DNA of 37,979 nucleotides, from contig JADCJJ010000185.1 in NCBI GenBank assembly GCA_020247085.1, positions 1 to 37,979 of the forward strand. Direction: 5' to 3'. This DNA comes from Myxococcaceae bacterium. Lineage in GTDB: Bacteria; Myxococcota; Myxococcia; Myxococcales; Myxococcaceae. Made by a program: the position numbers and the translations under genes. The notes below the pieces were generated by a model. The model did not search any database and was not told the origin of the DNA. It saw only the letters and a list, made by a program, of their open reading frames with translations. Positions 1 through 10,786 of this stretch are shown here, piece by piece. The number at the start of each line of letters is the position of its first letter. Within the stretch, counting starts at the first letter, position 1.

Positions 1-305
1 CCGGCGAGGCGCACGAAGTCCTCGGACGGCGAGAAGGGGGTCTCGGCGGCCGGGAAGACGACCCAGACGACGCCCGTGGCGCTCATCTGCGTGACGACCC
101 GGGTGAGGTGGTCGACGAGCGCGAGCTTCTGCTGGGCGAACAGCACCGTGAGGTCGATGCCGGTGCGCGCGGTCTCGACGAGCGCCACGTCGGGGAGGGG
201 CCCCAGGGCGTCGAGGAAGCCCTCGGGCGCGTTGCGTATCGACACGTTCATGCCGGGGCGAACACCCAACAGCGACGCCAGCAGCTCGGGCGGGCCGAAC
301 GTCAT
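1..305 (-). CDS. DUF3052-like protein (C-terminus truncated by window edge)
   Basis: Reverse-strand reading from the ATG at 305-303: MTFGPPELLASLLGVRPGMNVSIRNAPEGFLDALGPLPDVALVETARTGIDLTVLFAQQ... resembles the DUF3052 family. Start overlaps the stop of the upstream acylphosphatase (ATGA). Confidence 0.7.
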   Translation of the reverse strand, partial: MTFGPPELLASLLGVRPGMNVSIRNAPEGFLDALGPLPDVALVETARTGIDLTVLFAQQKLALVDHLTRVVTQMSATGVVWVVFPAAETPFSPSEDFVRLA

Positions 306-601
306 CGCCGCACCGAGAAGCCAGCCACCGCCGGTTCGACCTCGACCTCTTCGCGCTCGACGCCCGTGACGTGGGCCTCGCTGGGACCGCGGCGGCTCCA
401 GGCGACGAAAGCCTCGACGGCCTCGCGAGCGCCGACGACCAGCGCCTCGACGGAGCCGTCGGAGCAGTTGCGAACCCAGCCAACGAGCGCCAGCCGACGC
501 GCCTCGTCCTGGGCCGAGGCGCGGTACGACACGCCCTGCACCAGGCCGGAGATGCGGAGGTGGACGGCGCACGTCGACATCGCGGGCGCGCCCTCTATCA
601 C
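302..601 (-). CDS. Acylphosphatase
   Basis: 99 aa; VHLRISGLVQGVSYRASAQDEARRLALVGWVRNCSDGSVEALVVG matches the acylphosphatase signature (GxVQGVxxR ... GWVRNxxDGxVE). Confidence 0.93.
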   Translation of the reverse strand: MIEGAPAMSTCAVHLRISGLVQGVSYRASAQDEARRLALVGWVRNCSDGSVEALVVGAREAVEAFVAWSRRGPSEAHVTGVEREEVEVEPAVAGFSVRR

Positions 602-611
602 GCCGCCATCG

Positions 612-2894
612 TCAGATGTACCCGAAGCGACGCCGAAGGGCCCACTCCGAGCCCATGATGGCCACCATCAGCACCAGCCAGTACCAGCGGTCCCACAGGG
701 GCTGGTCGCGCGAGCGGCCGACCTCGACGAGCGGCGGCTCCCGCAGGGGCACGTCGGCGATCGAGAAGGCCGTCGAATCGAAGAAGGCGCCCCCGGTGGC
801 CTTTGCGATGGCCTCGAGCAGCTCGCCGTTCACCCGGGCGTCGGCCAGCTCGGGGCCCGTCGCGCGCACGGCGACGGCGTCTGACATCTCACCCAGCACC
901 GTCTCGCCCTGCCGGGCCCGGGCGACGATCTTGTAGGGCCCGGCGGGCGCCCCCTGAAACTCGACGTGCGCGGTGCCGTCGGGGCCCGCGCCAACGGTCT
1001 GCTGCGCGACCACCGCGCCGTCGTCGGCCGAGATGAGCTCGACCGTCACCTGCGCGCCGGCGACGGGCTGGAAGTCGCTCGAGCGCGCGACGACGCCGAC
1101 GCCGACGGGCTTGCCCGGTTCGACGCTGGGGCTGTCGGCGGCGACGCTCATGGCGGTCAGCTCAGGGTCGCGCACCAGCCAGCGCACCGCGTTGCTCCAC
1201 AGCCGCTCGTACACACGCGACGGCGCGCCGCCGGCGTGCGAGGTGAACGCCCAGGCCCAGCTCCCGTCGGTGGTGAGGGCCATCACCCGGCCGCGGCCGT
1301 ACTCCCAGATCGACAGCACCGGCGCGCTCTTGCCGTCGACCATCGCGAAGGGGTGGTCGAGCAGCACGGTGGCGCCGGGGCGCGCGCGCACCGTGTTGAG
1401 GCCGGGCACGGGGGGCAGCGCGTCCCACGCGGCCTCGGTGGACTGTGAGCCGGTGCCGATGGCGGTGATGGGGTGCCGCGCGCCCTCGGGGGTCAGCCGG
1501 GCCTTGAAGGGCCCGGAGTCAGAGGGCCCTGCGGCGGCGACCGGCAGCAGCTCGGAAAACGAGGTCCACCGCGCGTCGGCGAAGGTGCGATCGCCTCCGA
1601 CGAAGGCGAGCGCCCCACCGTTGAGCAGGTAGGCCTTGATGCTGTCCTCATACTCGCCGAGCGAGATACCGGGGTCGTCGTTGTTGAAGTTGAGGATGGC
1701 GATGAGGTCGAACGTGTTGACCTTCTCGCGGAAGATCTCGTTGCGCGGGAACGGAATGAGCGACAGCTCGTCCTGGTTGACGGTCATGTCGTCGTTCGAG
1801 CCGCGCAGGATGTAGAAGCTGATGAGCTCGACGTTCGCGTCCTGCTTGAGCAGCCCGCGCAGGAAGCGCTCGTCCCACGAGGGGCGGCCGGCGACGAGCA
1901 GCACGCGCACCCGGTCGCGGATGACCTTGAGCGTGAAGGCCTTGGCGTTGTTCTCGGCGACGGCCTCGCCCGGGTACACGGGCACTGAGACGGTGTAGAC
2001 GAAGCGGCCAGTCTGGTCGGGCGCGAACGAGAACTTCGCCACCTGCACGTCGTCGTCGCTGCTGAACGAGAGGGGCGTCGAGGCCACCACGCGCCCCTCG
2101 CGCCGCAGCACCGCCTGGGTCGACAGCCCCTTGAAGCCGCGCGCGTGCACCTCGACCTCGGCGCTGATGCTGTTGCGCACGAACGCGAAGTCGTCGACCT
2201 TCACCGCGTCGATGGCCAGATCCTTCAGGCCGCCCTCGCCCACCGCCACCGTCGAGATCGGCACGTCGAAGGCCCGCAGCAGCGACGTCGCCCGGCCGTC
2301 GAGCCCGCCGGCGAGCGCGCCGTTGTCGGCGCCGTCGGAGAACACGATGACCCCCGAGAGCTTGCGGGCGCTGGTGCCCTCGGAGGCCTTGAGGGAGCGC
2401 AGCGTCGACAGCAGGTCGGTGCGCCCGCCGCGGGCCGGCTCGGCCTCGAGGGCCTGCACGCCGACCGGCGACAGCTCGGGGTCGAAGCCGAGGAGCTCGA
2501 AGGCGAAGCGGTCCTTGAGGGCCTCCAGTTGGGGGGCGAGCGTGGTGAGCGCCTCGGCGACGGCCTTCGATCGGCTCGCCTCGCCGACGGCCGTAGGGAA
2601 GGTCATCGACGCCGAGCGATCGATGAGCACGGCGACGCGGTTCTTGACGCGCGCGACCTGCACGCGACGCAGGCCCGGCTCAAGCAGGAAGAAGAGCGCG
2701 CAGCCCAGCGCGAGGGCGCGCAGGCCCCACAGGGCCCACTTGCGGCCGGCGACGGGCTCGCGCCTGACGCCGAAGCACGCCAGCGCGGCCGCGACGACGA
2801 GCGCCGCGCCGAGGGCCCAGAGGGCGAGCGCCGGGAGCGCCGAGAGGCTCACCAGCTTCCACGTGTCGACGGGCGCCGCGTCCACCGACGTCAC
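612..2894 (-). CDS. Membrane-anchored VWA / glutamine-amidotransferase-like protein
   Basis: 760 aa; N-terminal TM helices, VWA MIDAS motif VAVLIDRSASM (DxSxS), VIVFSDGADN, GATase1-like core RVRVLLVAGRPSWDERFLRGLL, C-terminal TM. GTG start overlaps the stop of the upstream DUF4159 gene. Confidence 0.85.
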   Translation of the reverse strand: MTSVDAAPVDTWKLVSLSALPALALWALGAALVVAAALACFGVRREPVAGRKWALWGLRALALGCALFFLLEPGLRRVQVARVKNRVAVLIDRSASMTFPTAVGEASRSKAVAEALTTLAPQLEALKDRFAFELLGFDPELSPVGVQALEAEPARGGRTDLLSTLRSLKASEGTSARKLSGVIVFSDGADNGALAGGLDGRATSLLRAFDVPISTVAVGEGGLKDLAIDAVKVDDFAFVRNSISAEVEVHARGFKGLSTQAVLRREGRVVASTPLSFSSDDDVQVAKFSFAPDQTGRFVYTVSVPVYPGEAVAENNAKAFTLKVIRDRVRVLLVAGRPSWDERFLRGLLKQDANVELISFYILRGSNDDMTVNQDELSLIPFPRNEIFREKVNTFDLIAILNFNNDDPGISLGEYEDSIKAYLLNGGALAFVGGDRTFADARWTSFSELLPVAAAGPSDSGPFKARLTPEGARHPITAIGTGSQSTEAAWDALPPVPGLNTVRARPGATVLLDHPFAMVDGKSAPVLSIWEYGRGRVMALTTDGSWAWAFTSHAGGAPSRVYERLWSNAVRWLVRDPELTAMSVAADSPSVEPGKPVGVGVVARSSDFQPVAGAQVTVELISADDGAVVAQQTVGAGPDGTAHVEFQGAPAGPYKIVARARQGETVLGEMSDAVAVRATGPELADARVNGELLEAIAKATGGAFFDSTAFSIADVPLREPPLVEVGRSRDQPLWDRWYWLVLMVAIMGSEWALRRRFGYI

Positions 2895-3637
2895 CGCCTC
2901 CGCTTCATGATCTCGAGAAGGTGCACGCCATCGTCCTTGTAATCGAGGCAGAGGGCGTACATGGCGACGTTGAGGGCGAGGCGGGTGGCGTACTCACGCT
3001 GGCGCTCTCCGCCGGGCGACACGTCGAACTCGAAGGCCCCCGACTCGTCGCGGGCGAGCGCGCCCATGACGTCGTTCTGTGAGTAGAGCACCGCGGCGCG
3101 CTTGCCGATGGTCCAAGCGTCGAGCTGGGCCGAGGTGAGGACGCGCCCGGGGGCCGTGTCGAGCAGAAAGAACGACTTGAAGACGACGTGGTTGGCCGGG
3201 AGCGGCCGGGCCGGCACCTGGGGCAACACCCGCGCCATCTCGCGGCGGAAGCTCGCGTCGAAGCCCGACCCCGACGAGCCGTCGTTCGCGTCGGCGAAGA
3301 GGAAGCCACCGAAGGTGAGGAAGCGGCGCAGGTTCTCGACCTGCGCCGGCGTGAAGGCAGGCAGCTCGCGGTCGGACGACAGGTAGAGGAAGGGCAGCTC
3401 GAAGAGGCGGGGGCTATCGAGCGGGAAAGCGCGGGCCTCGAGCACCGTCTCGACCGAGGTTCGGCGCTGCAGCTCCCAGGCGAGGCGTCGCAGGCCCGAG
3501 GCCCGCACGTCCCACGCGCCGCCGTGCTGAGCGACGGCGGGGATGAAGCGCGACGCGTCTCCGAAGGCACGGGCGAGGGCCGGCGCGGCGAGCGACGAGA
3601 GCAGCACCTGCCGACGTGTCACCACCTTCGAACGCAC
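2891..3637 (-). CDS. DUF4159-type protein with Tat-like signal
   Basis: 248 aa; N-terminus TRRQVLLSSLAAPALARA resembles a twin-arginine signal; LPFLYLSSDRELPAFTPAQVENLRRFLTFGGFLFADAND matches DUF4159. Translationally coupled to the VWA gene. Confidence 0.8.
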   Translation of the reverse strand: MRSKVVTRRQVLLSSLAAPALARAFGDASRFIPAVAQHGGAWDVRASGLRRLAWELQRRTSVETVLEARAFPLDSPRLFELPFLYLSSDRELPAFTPAQVENLRRFLTFGGFLFADANDGSSGSGFDASFRREMARVLPQVPARPLPANHVVFKSFFLLDTAPGRVLTSAQLDAWTIGKRAAVLYSQNDVMGALARDESGAFEFDVSPGGERQREYATRLALNVAMYALCLDYKDDGVHLLEIMKRRR

Positions 3638-3689
3638 CCGCTCACCTCCGCCCGTTCCCTTACCGTGGAATCACGCTATACGCCCGACC

Positions 3690-4043
3690 ATGGCGAAGGC
3701 GGCGAAGAAGTCCTCCCCGGACGCGCGGGCTGACGGAGCCCAGCGCTCCGTGCTGGCCGCGGCCTGGGCGGCGGTCGAGTCTGGTGACGTGACGACGGCG
3801 CGCGCGCTCGCCAGGTCCGTCATCGGCGGCACGAAGGGCCCCGACGACGACGCGGTGGCGAAGGCGCTGGCGAAGCAGCTCACCGCGCCCGACCAGGACG
3901 TAGGCGAGCTGCCCGAGCAGGTGGCCCAGGCCATCGTCGATCGCACCACGGTGCCGCCGCGAACCTATGCGTACGGCGCCATCTGCCTCGCGGTCTTCCT
4001 GACGCTCGCCGCCCTCGCCCGCGCTCGCTACGGGGGCGCCTGA
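3690..4043 (+). CDS. Small hypothetical protein with C-terminal TM helix
   Basis: ORF continuing from 3543; the internal ATG at 3690 (MAKAAKKSSPDARADG...) is the likelier start. C-terminal hydrophobic segment YGAICLAVFLTLAALA. Confidence 0.6.
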   Translation: MAKAAKKSSPDARADGAQRSVLAAAWAAVESGDVTTARALARSVIGGTKGPDDDAVAKALAKQLTAPDQDVGELPEQVAQAIVDRTTVPPRTYAYGAICLAVFLTLAALARARYGGA

Positions 4044-4054
4044 CGACGGCCGCC

Positions 4055-4786
4055 GTGGAGACGCTGCTGCGCGCGCTCGAGCCGTACAAGCACCTCGACC
4101 CCGGGGGGTGGCTCGCGCTCTTTCGCCTCCTTCCGGTCTGGGCCGGGGTGCTGCTGGCGCTGGTGGGCGTGGGCCTGCTCGCCCGTGGCGGCGGCGCGCT
4201 GTTCCGCGTCGTGGCCGGCCCCCTCGGCGTGATGATCGGCCAGATCTGGGTCGGCCCGCTGGCGACGCGGCTGGGGTTTCAGACGCAGGCGGGGTCGATC
4301 GCGCTGGCGGCGTCGGCGCTGCTGGCCGTGCTCGGCCTGGCCGTGCCGGCCTCGACGGTGTTCTTCGGCTTCGGCATTCCCATCGGGCTGATGGCGGCAA
4401 CCCTGGCCGGACCTGACTGGCTGCTCGGCTTCGTGCCGGCGTTCATCGTCGGGGGCGCCGTCGGCGTGGTGTTGGAGCGCCCGGTGTCGGTGCTCCTCGC
4501 GGCGACGAGCGGCGCCTGGCTCCTGGTGCTCGGGCTGATGGCGGCGCTGTCGGGCAGCGCCGGCGGGCTCGTCGAGCGCCTGGCGGCGCACTGGCCGGCG
4601 GCGATCTCGGTGGCCGCCGTATTCGCGGTGGCCGGCTTCGGGTACCAGATCTTCGTCATGCCGCCGCCCGAGAAGGCCGCGCAGCGCGCGAGGGAACGGG
4701 CGCAGGCGAAGCAGGCCGAGGCCGAGAAGAAGGCGCTCGAGAAGCGCTGGGCCAGCTACTCGAAGGGTCGCAAGGGCGGCGACTGA
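4055..4786 (+). CDS. Polytopic membrane protein with charged C-terminal tail
   Basis: 243 aa; GTG start; several hydrophobic helices followed by [25 protein letters not shown]. Confidence 0.75.
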   Translation: METLLRALEPYKHLDPGGWLALFRLLPVWAGVLLALVGVGLLARGGGALFRVVAGPLGVMIGQIWVGPLATRLGFQTQAGSIALAASALLAVLGLAVPASTVFFGFGIPIGLMAATLAGPDWLLGFVPAFIVGGAVGVVLERPVSVLLAATSGAWLLVLGLMAALSGSAGGLVERLAAHWPAAISVAAVFAVAGFGYQIFVMPPPEKAAQRARERAQAKQAEAEKKALEKRWASYSKGRKGGD

Positions 4787-4884
4787 ACGGCCCACGGCGG
4801 TCACCGACGCCCGCGCTTTCCTCCGGGTTTCGGGCGGGCCGTGCACTACGCTGTCAGGCCTTTCTCGCGGTCCCCGGAGCAACC

Positions 4885-5208
4885 ATGTCCCTCGTCGTCG
4901 AAGACTTGAAGGTCGGCACCGGCGCCGAAGCCGTCGCCGGCAAGCGCGTCACCGTGCACTACGTCGGCACGCTCACCAACGGCTCGAAGTTCGACTCGAG
5001 CCGCGACCGGGGGCAGGGCTTCAGCTTCGGCCTGGGCGCGGGCCAGGTGATCTCCGGCTGGGACCAGGGCGTCGCGGGCATGAAGGTCGGCGGGGTGCGC
5101 AAGCTCACCATTCCGCCCGAGCTCGGCTACGGCGCGCGCGGCTTCCCGCCCGTCATTCCCGCGAACTCGACGCTCGTCTTCGAGGTCGAGCTGCTCTCTG
5201 TGGGCTAG
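4885..5208 (+). CDS. FKBP-type peptidyl-prolyl cis-trans isomerase
   Basis: 107 aa; [65 protein letters not shown] is canonical FKBP. Confidence 0.97.
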   Translation: MSLVVEDLKVGTGAEAVAGKRVTVHYVGTLTNGSKFDSSRDRGQGFSFGLGAGQVISGWDQGVAGMKVGGVRKLTIPPELGYGARGFPPVIPANSTLVFEVELLSVG

Positions 5209-5225
5209 CGGCAACGCCGTCGCGA

Positions 5226-6704
5226 ATGAACGAGAACGCGCTCAACGCCAACGTCGGCCACCGCCTGCGGGCGCTGCGGCTGTCGAAGAACGTCAAGCAG
5301 GCCGACGCGGCGCGCGAGCTGGGCGTGAGCCCCGCGTACCTGAACCTCATCGAGAAGGGGAAGCGCGTCACCCCCTTCCCGCTGCTGTGGAAGGCCCTGC
5401 GCTACTTCCAGGTCGACCCCGAGGCCTTCATGGCGCAGCTCGGCGACGGGCGCGTCGACCAGGCGCTCGCCAGCCTGCTCGACGAGCCGCTGCTGCGCAC
5501 GTTGAACCTCGACCAGGAGTCGCTCCAGTCGCTGTCGGCCGAGCCGAAGCTCGCCGGCACCGTCGCGGCGCTGTTCAACCTCTACAAGAACACGCGCATG
5601 CAGCTCGAGAACGTGATGACGCAGCTGTCGAGCCACGAGCGGCCGCCCGCCGCGGGCCCCGATGGGAAGCTCGACTACTCGCCGTTCGACGAGACGACCG
5701 ACTTCCTCGAGGCCCACAAGAACTACTTCCCCGAGCTCGAGGGAGAGGCCGACGGCCTGCGCGTCGACTTCAAGCTGGAGCGGCAGACGCTGTCGTCGCA
5801 GCTCGTGCGCATCGTCGAGGAGCGCTTCGGCTACCAGGTGCGGTTCGAAGAGGCCCAGGGCTCATCGTCGGTGGTGCGGCGGCTCGACAAGGAGCAGCGG
5901 CAGCTCACCCTCTCGCCGGGCCTCACCGAGCAGACGCTCAAGTTCCAGCTCGCCGCGACGCTGGGCCTCCTGGTGCTCGACAAGACGCGCCTGATGGAGC
6001 GCATCGTCGGCCAGCGCATGCGCCACGCCGAGACGCCGAGGCTGGTGAAGGTGCACCTCGCCAACTACTTCGCCGGCGCGCTGATGCTGCCCTACGGGGA
6101 CTTCTTCAAAGAGGTGCAGCGCACGCGGTACGACATCGAGCTGCTGACCCACATCTTCAACGTCACCTACGAGACCATCGCGCACCGCGTCTGCAACCTC
6201 GGTGACCCCAAGCGGCTCGGGCTGCCCTTCCACTTCCTGCGCTGCGACATCGCCGGCAACATCTCGAAGCGCTACTCGGCGACGGGGCTGAAGTTCGCGT
6301 CGATGGGCTCGTGCGCGAAGTGGGCCGTGCACCTCGCCTTCCTGAACCCCTCGCAGCTGACGCGCCAGTACTCGCAGATGCCCGACGGCACGACGTACTT
6401 CGACTTCGCCCGCGTGCAGCTGCAGCCCGTCGAGGGGTCGATCGTACGCGGCACCGCCTACTCCATCGGCCTGGGCACGCACGCCGAGAACGCGAAGTAC
6501 CTCGCCTACGGCCTGCCGATGACCGACCTCAAGCGCGACGCGGTGCCCACCGGCATCAGCTGCCGCTTCTGCGAGCGCACCGACTGCAACCAGCGCGCGG
6601 CCGCCAGCTACCGCTTCGCCTTCTCGTTCGACGAGTACACGAAGAAGGACTGCTTCTTCTCGCCCCTCGTCACGGGCGACCTCGTCGGCGGCCCGAAGCG
6701 GTAG
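5226..6704 (+). CDS. XRE-family regulator, short-chain fatty-acyl regulator (ScfR/RamB-like) type
   Basis: 492 aa; N-terminal HTH (GHRLRALRLSKNVKQADAARELGVSPAYLNLIEKGKR), IrrE-like middle, C-terminal cysteine cluster SCRFCERTDCNQRAA typical of the RamB/ScfR family. Confidence 0.88.
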   Translation: MNENALNANVGHRLRALRLSKNVKQADAARELGVSPAYLNLIEKGKRVTPFPLLWKALRYFQVDPEAFMAQLGDGRVDQALASLLDEPLLRTLNLDQESLQSLSAEPKLAGTVAALFNLYKNTRMQLENVMTQLSSHERPPAAGPDGKLDYSPFDETTDFLEAHKNYFPELEGEADGLRVDFKLERQTLSSQLVRIVEERFGYQVRFEEAQGSSSVVRRLDKEQRQLTLSPGLTEQTLKFQLAATLGLLVLDKTRLMERIVGQRMRHAETPRLVKVHLANYFAGALMLPYGDFFKEVQRTRYDIELLTHIFNVTYETIAHRVCNLGDPKRLGLPFHFLRCDIAGNISKRYSATGLKFASMGSCAKWAVHLAFLNPSQLTRQYSQMPDGTTYFDFARVQLQPVEGSIVRGTAYSIGLGTHAENAKYLAYGLPMTDLKRDAVPTGISCRFCERTDCNQRAAASYRFAFSFDEYTKKDCFFSPLVTGDLVGGPKR

Positions 6705-6866
6705 CCCCGCCCGGCGACCTTGGCGTCTGGCCAACCGCCCCGCGCCGCCGGCAGCCCCGCGAAAGGCGACGTTGACAGGCGTTCCCCCGCGGGCGGATGG
6801 TCAGCCCGCCTCCGTCGCCGGGCCGAGCCGACGGGCGCCAGCCAGGCTCAGGACAGGACCCTCACC

Positions 6867-8216
6867 ATGCGCCACGCCGCCCTCGTCGCACTGCTCTTCG
6901 CCGCCGCCTGCGGCCCGCCGGCCCCGCTGCCGCTCGTCTTCGAGCCCAGCGCGGTCGTGCCCGCGCCCACGGTGACGCTCAAGCCGCCGCCGGGCCCCTT
7001 CAACGGCACCGTCACGGTCACCGTCTCGGCCGACCAGCAGGCCACCATCTTCTGGACGACCGAGAAGGTGGACCCGCGCACGACGACGCGCGGGCGGCGG
7101 GAGGCGAAGGCGCCGGCCACCATCACCCTCGACCGCACGACGACGCTCACCCTCTTCGCCAGCAACGACGGGAAGGACAGCGAGCTCGTCACCGGCACCT
7201 GGGTGCGCGCCGGCGGCCCCGCGGGCACCATCTCAGGCACGGTGGTGTTCGGCGGCTTCTGCGCCGGCAAGGACATCGGGCTCGGGCGCAACGGGCAGAT
7301 CGGCCGACTCGGCAAGGCGCCGATGATGGCCGGCTCCCTGCCCTTCTCGTTCACCGGCGTCACCAGCGGCACGCAGCGCCTCGTCGCCTACTGCGATCGC
7401 AACGGCGACGGCTCGCTGACGCCCTTCGCCGACTACGCCGGCGACCCGGTGTCGGTGGCCATCGACCTCGCCGACCCCTTCAAGGCCTCGGCCGAGAACG
7501 TCACGGTGTACGTGGGCGCCTCGGGGAGTGGCCTGGGCACGCTGCGCGGCACCATCGTGCTGCCCCGGCCACCGGCGTTGCAGAACCTGTCGCTGTCGGT
7601 GCTCTCGCCCGACGCGCTCACCGGCGGGCTCGACCCGCAGAACCTCTTGCAGCAGTTGCAGAACGGGTACCGCATCTTCACCTCGGCAGGCCAGACCGAG
7701 TACCCGTACGTGGTGACCGACCTGGCGCCCGGCCGCGTCCTGCCGGTGCCCTCGCTGTTGGGGTTCGGCAGCGGTGGCTTCGCCATCAACCTGCTCGCGA
7801 ACCCGCTGCGGCCGGTGCAGATCGAGGCCGACCGTGAGACGGTGCAGGACTTCGCCTTCGGGCCCGTCACCTTGAGCGGCGACATCACCCTGCGGGCGAT
7901 GAACGCACCGACAGGCGGGCTCGCCTTCGGCATCGTCGCCGCGCGCATCACCTCGCTCCAGGACGGCATCCAGGCGGTGCTGATGCCCGTCGTCTTCACG
8001 CGCGACCCCATGACGAACGACGCCCGCTCGTCGTACTCGGGCGCGGCGCTGAAGGCGAACCAGAGCGTCGCGCTGCGGGTGTTCTCGAACGCGAACGGCG
8101 CCAACCCCATCACCGACGCGCTCACCTGGGTCATCAACCCCTTCAGCGCGACGCCGCCGCACGGCACGGTGCAGGTGGGCGCCACCGACACCACGTTCGA
8201 CCTGGTGGTGCCGTAG
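6867..8216 (+). CDS. Lipoprotein with chitobiase/hexosaminidase C-terminal-like domain
   Basis: Internal ATG at 6867 gives a signal peptide and lipobox MRHAALVALLFAAAC; PPPGPFNGTVTVTVSADQQATIFWTTE...ITLDRTTTLTLFASNDGKDS resembles CHB_HEX_C repeats. Confidence 0.75.
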   Translation: MRHAALVALLFAAACGPPAPLPLVFEPSAVVPAPTVTLKPPPGPFNGTVTVTVSADQQATIFWTTEKVDPRTTTRGRREAKAPATITLDRTTTLTLFASNDGKDSELVTGTWVRAGGPAGTISGTVVFGGFCAGKDIGLGRNGQIGRLGKAPMMAGSLPFSFTGVTSGTQRLVAYCDRNGDGSLTPFADYAGDPVSVAIDLADPFKASAENVTVYVGASGSGLGTLRGTIVLPRPPALQNLSLSVLSPDALTGGLDPQNLLQQLQNGYRIFTSAGQTEYPYVVTDLAPGRVLPVPSLLGFGSGGFAINLLANPLRPVQIEADRETVQDFAFGPVTLSGDITLRAMNAPTGGLAFGIVAARITSLQDGIQAVLMPVVFTRDPMTNDARSSYSGAALKANQSVALRVFSNANGANPITDALTWVINPFSATPPHGTVQVGATDTTFDLVVP

Positions 8217-8238
8217 GGCGCGCGGCCCTCGGGGCTCC

Positions 8239-9132
8239 TCAGGCAGCGCGCGCGCGCATCACCTGCTCGGGCGAGCCCTCGGGGCACACCTCGAGCAGCT
8301 TGAAGCGGGAGCGGGCGCCGAAGTTGTTCCGGCGGATCATGCTGCCCAGCACCGAGAGCACCTCGCGCGTCGCGTCGAGGCCGAGGTCCAGCGCGGCGAA
8401 GACGTCGACGCCGGGCCCCCGGTACAGCTCGCGGCTCGACGGCTCGTTCGCGCCGGCGGTGAGGCGCCCGAGCGGCGAGCCGAGGGCCATCGCGAAGAGG
8501 AAGAAGCCGCGCACCCAGCCATCGACCTCGAGCTTCGAGGGGGCCTCGCCGAAGGCCTCTTGCGACGAGACGCGCATCAGCTCGTACAGGCCGCGGCCCA
8601 CGCCCTTCACCCCCGAAGCCTTGCGGATCTGCATCTTCGTCCGGATGGCGCTCGTGCCCACCAGCGGGCTCCCATGCAGCTCCTGCATCAGCGCGAGCGA
8701 CTGGGCCCACTCGATGCGGTGCCGGGCGGCCGGCGGGGCCTCGCGGGCCCCGGCGTGCGTCGCCACCAGCGCCTGCACCACCGGCTCGAGCGCCCGCCCG
8801 ACACACAGCTGGGTGAAGTAGCCCGCGACGAAGGCCAGCCCCGCCTCGGTGCCCACCAGGGCGCCGTTCGACACCAGCTCGGCGGCCTTGACGCCGAAGG
8901 CGACGGGCGCCCGCTCGCGCATCAGCCGGCTGAAGGCCGGCGCCACGCCCTGCCCGCGCCACGCGTGGACGCCGGCGGTGAGGCCGCCGAACCAGGGCAG
9001 CTCCACCAGCGCCGCGCCGAAGCGCGCGTACTCGAGGTCTTCGCCGAGGGCCCGGGAGAACTCCTGCGGCAGCGAGTTGACGTGGGCGGCCAGGCGCTCC
9101 ACCGCCGTCAGGTACGTCAGGAAGGCAGGCAT
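8239..9132 (-). CDS. Hypothetical protein, possibly zinc-dependent phospholipase C-like
   Basis: Start at ATG 9132-9130 (MPAFLTYLTAVERLAAHVNSLPQEFSRALGEDLEYARFGAALVELPWFGGL...), 297 aa; scattered His/Asp pattern is suggestive only. Confidence 0.55.
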   Translation of the reverse strand: MPAFLTYLTAVERLAAHVNSLPQEFSRALGEDLEYARFGAALVELPWFGGLTAGVHAWRGQGVAPAFSRLMRERAPVAFGVKAAELVSNGALVGTEAGLAFVAGYFTQLCVGRALEPVVQALVATHAGAREAPPAARHRIEWAQSLALMQELHGSPLVGTSAIRTKMQIRKASGVKGVGRGLYELMRVSSQEAFGEAPSKLEVDGWVRGFFLFAMALGSPLGRLTAGANEPSSRELYRGPGVDVFAALDLGLDATREVLSVLGSMIRRNNFGARSRFKLLEVCPEGSPEQVMRARAA

Positions 9133-9219
9133 CGCGCTCACTGTAGCTTTCCCGTGGCGCGCCCACACCCACGAGATAAGACCCTCGCTCCCTCTGCTTG
9201 TGAAGGAGCACTCCGCCCC

Positions 9220-10776
<1,557 letters not shown>

Positions 10777-10786
10777 CGCTGGTGCT

